A DNA stretch of 64,000 nucleotides, taken from contig NBIV01000187.1 in assembly GCA_003194525.1 (NCBI GenBank), positions 99,080-163,079 of the forward strand, given 5' to 3'. Shown here piece by piece: positions 62,224-64,000 of this stretch (position 1 is the first letter of the stretch; each line of letters starts with the position of its first letter). Origin of the DNA: Gracilariopsis chorda (lineage: Eukaryota > Rhodophyta > Florideophyceae > Gracilariales > Gracilariaceae). Below the pieces are notes generated by a model. It saw only the letters and a program-made list of their open reading frames with translations. It did no database searches and was not told the DNA's origin. The position numbers and the translations under genes were made by a program.

Positions 62224-63781
62224 ACTCTGCCAGCACTTCTACCGCAGCTCCGTTCTTAAAGTACATGTCCTCCCCACCAAAGTCCCTTAACCTTCGAGCA
62301 ACTTGAAATCCAGAATATGTAAGATCGTCAATCGCACTCATTCTCCATGCACATAAGATTCGGCTCTTCTCTACCTCCTTTCCCATTAACTTGCTTCTCG
62401 CTTCCTCTAACTGCTTCTTCAATTCCACATCAAGCTCCGTCCCCTCCTGAGGTCTCACACGTCTTGCTATCAAGTCATACCCAAGTAGCGAAAACAACTT
62501 TTCCCGTGCCGCCCGCTTCCGAACCCCAATCACATCGCTCAACGTTTGCTTCATACGCTGCCTCAAACACCTGTCCCGAGCTACGTCCTGCATACACTGA
62601 ATCTTCTTACCCGCTTGTCGAATCGACTCCCATCTATGCCCTTCAATCTCAACACCAATCAAATACTTCAAAAGTTCATTGCTTCCTCCTCGCAAACTCG
62701 GTGTATACGCCCTCATCTCCGATACGATCTCAAAGGGACACCGAGGAACAATTTCGTTCCCTCCCACTACGAATACACTCGACTCCGTCCCTTTCCCTAA
62801 GATCTCACACCGGTTCGTCCAGTTCCTCTCCATTCAATCCGTAGTAAAACAAAGCTCCGACACTTCCAACTTTGCGTAATACAATATCCTATCATACACT
62901 ACCCTAGCAAATCCATAAAAGCTCTCGTCCACATCAACCACATACTTTTTACGCCTCGTCAAATCAGTGTCTCCCCCTTCAGCTCTTCTTCTCTCCGCAC
63001 TCCTTACCTTTATCCCTTCCCTCAAACTGTCAATCAGCATGTTCTTCTCGATCATTTCTTCCCTCATCCTCTTCAGTTCCTCCTGTGTCAGCTTCAAAGA
63101 TATCTTTAAAGTAGTATGGTCCTCCTTAAGGCTTCCAAGTTCTCCCTTTAGCGAATTCACCTTCTGAACCAATGTAGGTCTAGACAACACACCGATCTCA
63201 TCATCATCAAGGTCCTTCACAACATCGGTACTCACCACTTGCTCATCACGGGGTGACTTATTCACATTCTCTTCCGCCTCCAATCCCATTTCGAAAGATC
63301 GGTCAAATGATACCGAAATTCTTCGCCTTCTCTCCCGCATTCCTTCCGGTGTACGCAGCGCATTGCGTCCGCTTTCTTTCTCTACGTCAGGGACGATGTC
63401 CATATTCCTCGATCGAATGGGAGTGCCACCATTTCCATCTTGATCTCTCGTGGCCTCATTCTCATGAAATACATTAGAACACCGCCCGTGCTTCTCACGT
63501 GCACTTCCTTCGGTACACTCCCCTTCGTAATCTCATCTTCGCGCTTCTCCTTCGCTCTCAGGCAAATAAACATTCACCTCTTCTTGCGCGCGCTCTTGAT
63601 TACCACTGGGAGCTCCACGTCGCTTGGAGTTACGACACTCCTGCACCTCCTTTCCACACGACAAGACCTTCCTCACTCCTGAGCCTTCAGCGCGTGCCTG
63701 CTCGGAAACACCATCTCCCTCCACTCCGCTCCTGTCGTGTTTCGCAGCTTCCTCGTTGGATCTCCGCTTCATCCGTTGCAC
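61940..63781 (-). CDS. Convergent second ORF of the transposon, interrupted by two TGA codons
   Basis: One minus-strand frame is open from at least 63781 to 61940 except for TGA at 63533-63535 and at 62834-62836. The second TGA is followed at once by ATG. The upstream part is basic and polar (RRRISVSF), then a coiled coil (SLKGELGSLKEDHTTLKI, KLTQEELKRMREEMIEKN). The downstream 297 residues are mostly helical with basic patches and no known domain. It overlaps the 3' end of the transposase frame by about 280 bp on the opposite strand. It may be an accessory protein of the same transposon, as many CACTA-like elements have a second gene. Function unknown. Confidence 0.5.
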
Positions 63782-64000
63782 GCGCCTTGGTTCCTTGCCA
63801 GACCGCGCCTCTCGGGAGAGCTCCGGCCTTCAAATTATCGTTTATCGTTGCGATCCGATGCGGCCACTTGGGTTTGAACCCCCTGTCCCTCCTTTTCTCC
63901 CGGACAAACCGCTCCTCGGAACGCGGGTAGCTCCTACCTGAGGTCCTTTCGTGCCACTCGGACTTCGTTCCTCCACACCCCTCCGTCGCGTTTTCGGTGC
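63782..64000. other. Window end
   Basis: Sequence beyond the second transposon frame. No terminal inverted repeat could be paired with the left side, so the transposon probably extends past the window. Confidence 0.3.

Noticed and set aside
63841-63900. Possible tRNA (GGTTTGAACCC resembles a T-loop)
   Set aside because: No matching A box, anticodon stem or acceptor stem could be formed around it.
1-64000. Bacterial systems such as CRISPR arrays, operons or defence islands
   Set aside because: No regularly spaced direct repeats with unique spacers and no operon-like gene spacing were seen. Introns, TATA boxes and LTR elements show eukaryotic DNA.

Overview
The window is nuclear eukaryotic DNA, dense in transposable elements, with few and mostly intronless genes. 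Signs of a eukaryote are GT-AG introns, TATA boxes about 100-180 bp upstream of start codons, secreted Cys-rich proteins, a Na+-coupled SLC6-type transporter, an EndoU ribonuclease with a lamin-tail domain, chromodomain Ty3/gypsy elements, a DIRS-like element and a Plavaka/CACTA-like DNA transposon. The mix fits a multicellular red alga of the Chondrus type best. That is an inference from gene style, not a database match.

Layout: 1-2.6 kb is the gag-protease-RT leader of a decayed Ty3/gypsy element (minus strand), cut by the window edge. 2.9-21 kb is the main host-gene stretch: a small secreted protein (-), EndoU-LTD (+), a CK1-like kinase (-), a membrane-anchored methyltransferase (-), a PLP-dependent amino acid decarboxylase (-), an SLC6 transporter (+) and a large GCC2/GCC3-repeat secreted protein (-). 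21-25 kb holds no gene I recognise but has strong foldback sequences. 25.3-27.8 kb is a broken DIRS-like tyrosine-recombinase element (-). 28.4-29.8 kb is a second Cys-rich secreted protein (+). 32.8-38.1 kb is a complete, very young chromovirus-type LTR retrotransposon with 244-bp LTRs, a 5-bp target duplication and a well-formed candidate -1 frameshift signal between gag-protease and pol. 40.0-41.4 kb is a three-exon Cys-rich secreted gene (+). 42.0-43.3 kb is a GC-rich subtilisin-like protease (-). 44.4-44.9 kb is a small secreted protein (+). 47.0-47.7 kb is a 141-bp satellite whose units are hairpins. 49.4-52.6 kb is a Ty3/gypsy remnant rearranged into a long palindrome. 52.6-55.1 kb is a permuted second copy of the 8.2-11.2 kb block. 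55.1-59.2 kb is another decayed Ty3/gypsy element. 59.7-63.8 kb is a DNA transposon with a transposase (+) and a convergent second frame (-).

The host genes do not form an operon. The one suggestive pair is the divergent amino acid decarboxylase and SLC6 transporter, which could make and move the same amine or amino acid. Four or five small or Cys-rich secreted proteins plus a secreted protease suggest cell-surface or extracellular functions. The rest is best read as layers of mobile-element insertion and rearrangement, with one block duplicated and permuted 44 kb away.
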